Of a DNA stretch of 11,007 nucleotides, positions 10,974 to 11,007 are shown in pieces (the stretch's first letter is position 1; each line of letters starts with the position of its first letter). A model generated the notes under the pieces. The model was not told the origin of the DNA. It saw only the letters and a program-made list of their open reading frames with translations, and searched no databases. Origin of the DNA: Baffinella frigidus (Eukaryota > Cryptophyceae > Cryptomonadales > Baffinellaceae); NCBI GenBank assembly GCA_026770585.1, contig MU647119.1, forward strand, positions 57,553 to 68,559, in the 5' to 3' direction. The translations under genes and the position numbers were made by a program.

Positions 10974-11007
10974 ACCCTACACCCTACACCCTACACCCTA
11001 CACCCTA
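10974..11007 (-). repeat. CCCTACA array, truncated by window end
   Basis: Perfect CCCTACA heptamers running off the end of the window. The orientation flips relative to the preceding array over about 55 bp. Confidence 0.9.

Overview
This window looks like nuclear DNA of a eukaryote with plant/alga-type telomere repeats (TTTAGGG). It contains at least a dozen interstitial blocks of TTTAGGG and one-base variants on both strands. There is no bacterial-style gene packing, and I recognise no complete protein, tRNA, rRNA or CRISPR. The base composition is a patchwork of AT-rich hairpins, GC-rich tracts and polypurine/polypyrimidine runs. The best fit is a repeat-rich intergenic, intronic or subtelomeric region of a photosynthetic protist or other alga. 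A chromerid, dinoflagellate, cryptophyte or green-lineage alga are all possible, and the sequence does not decide between them.

Layout. 1-1112: a long tandem duplication, the first copies of several dispersed repeats, and one reversed copy of a CCACACAGCGG-ended foldback element (F1). 1113-2900: a crowded set of inverted repeats, short dispersed repeats, a 28-bp tandem array that appears amplified from an F1 copy, and perfect palindromes. 2970-5262: F1 copies alternate with AT-rich foldback elements (F2) that carry a shared ~69-bp core, plus two TTTGGGG arrays and fragments that look like exon remnants. 5289-6203: four further foldbacks (one strong hairpin element, F5, F6 and a small hairpin) around a divergent pair of telomere-repeat blocks. 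6360-7520: a GC-rich tract with overlapping long ORFs on both strands and a possible SAM-like segment on the minus strand. 7525-8663: more foldbacks and two reversed copies of a ~55-bp dispersed unit (F3). 8733-11007: almost continuous degenerate telomere-like heptamers, broken by a duplicated exon-like module, one cleanly inserted foldback element, and microsatellites.

How the parts relate. At least six foldback (MITE-like) families are visible within 11 kb. Two insertions can be read directly with a target duplication and an internal empty-site reference: 9754-9892 (ATGC duplication, empty paralogue at about 9963-10031) and 5032-5147 (ACTTGG duplication, empty site in the opposite arm of the host hairpin). 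Five hairpins share one inner core but have up to three unrelated sets of outer arms, which is the most unusual pattern here. No transposase is present, so all elements would be non-autonomous. The telomere-like blocks each use a locally dominant variant heptamer, which suggests local amplification rather than a single ancestral telomere. Possible short exons (9048-9188, 9289-9399, 10229-10307) sit between these blocks. If they are real, the heptamer blocks would be intron sequence.
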